From: Rhodanobacter sp.
GTDB lineage: Bacteria > Pseudomonadota > Gammaproteobacteria > Xanthomonadales > Rhodanobacteraceae
Assembly (NCBI GenBank): GCA_024711345.1
Contig: JANJTA010000040.1
Location: 1 to 64,000, forward strand
DNA length: 64,000 nt
Direction of reading: 5' to 3'
A program made the position numbers and the translations under genes. This document shows, in pieces, positions 63,889-64,000 of the stretch; position 1 is the stretch's first letter, and every line of letters starts with the position of its first letter. The notes below the pieces were generated by a model. That model was not told the DNA's origin. It saw nothing but the letters and a program-made list of their open reading frames with translations, and searched no databases.

Positions 63889-64000
63889 TCAGGAACGTGA
63901 CGGGGTGGGGGATGGGGTGGCGGCGGCCGCGTCGGTGCGCGGCTGGTAGCCGCCGCCGAGCGCCTGGATCAACTGCACCGAGAGATCGGCCTGCTGCGCC
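63889..64000 (-). CDS. Outer-membrane efflux channel (NodT/OprM type), C-terminal fragment
   Basis: The 3-prime end of a gene running off the window. The visible 36 residues, including DLSVQLIQALGGGYQP and an Ala/Pro/Ser-rich tail, match the usual C-terminus of NodT/OprM-family channels. It is the first gene of the emrAB operon, completing a three-part pump. Confidence 0.8.
   Translation of the reverse strand, partial: AQQADLSVQLIQALGGGYQPRTDAAAATPSPTPSRS

Overview
Window type: a high-GC gammaproteobacterial chromosome segment. The gene set (AlgR/FimS-type regulators, an Oar-like TonB receptor beside a TPR-sulfotransferase, a complete Entner-Doudoroff block, GTAGGAGCCCGC-type REP elements with a RAYT transposase) fits the order Lysobacterales (Xanthomonadales), most likely Rhodanobacteraceae (Rhodanobacter or Dyella relatives). 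That placement is inference; no rRNA or tRNA gene was seen. Layout: 1-1.6 kb has visibly lower GC and carries a SieB-like phage-exclusion membrane protein and an unknown membrane protein, so it looks like the edge of an acquired island. 1.7-10 kb holds the most unusual content: a tight minus-strand operon (B12-binding radical SAM enzyme, family-5 nucleotidyltransferase, SAM methyltransferase, flavin-reductase-like protein), a divergent HprK-like kinase, a secreted peroxiredoxin and a one-piece ABC exporter. Together they look like a small peptide or natural-product modification and export cluster, but no clear precursor peptide was found. 10-12.4 kb is ntrBC. 12.5-18.8 kb holds a stand-alone GH94 phosphorylase-like protein and a divergent GH144-like endoglucanase, both pointing to beta-1,2-glucan breakdown, then gnd. 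19-24.6 kb has small housekeeping genes, a LytTR two-component pair, an esterase, and a RAYT transposase bracketed by two near-identical REP pairs. 24.6-33.3 kb: two divergent S9 peptidases, a lipoprotein, a cupredoxin/DUF4142 pair, folE, an ECF sigma factor without a visible anti-sigma factor, and a TlpA-like thioredoxin. 33.3-41.8 kb is central carbon metabolism: zwf, pgl, edd and eda on the minus strand (full Entner-Doudoroff route from glucose 6-phosphate) and divergent nagR-nagB-II-nagA for N-acetylglucosamine, whose fructose 6-phosphate product can feed back through zwf. 41.8-49.3 kb: TPR-sulfotransferase, large Oar-like TonB receptor, and btuB under a cobalamin riboswitch. The receptor gives the cell a cobalamin uptake route that could supply the B12 radical SAM enzyme. 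49.4-56 kb: two tandem paralogous RND pumps without an adaptor gene, sharing an upstream hairpin-plus-box arrangement. 56-60.3 kb: an overlapping AraC/VOC/membrane-protein trio and a catalytic/non-catalytic M16 peptidase pair. 60.4-64 kb: pagL-like lipid A deacylase and a minus-strand outer-membrane-factor/emrA/emrB operon cut by the window end. Six REP elements punctuate the window, several inside operons.
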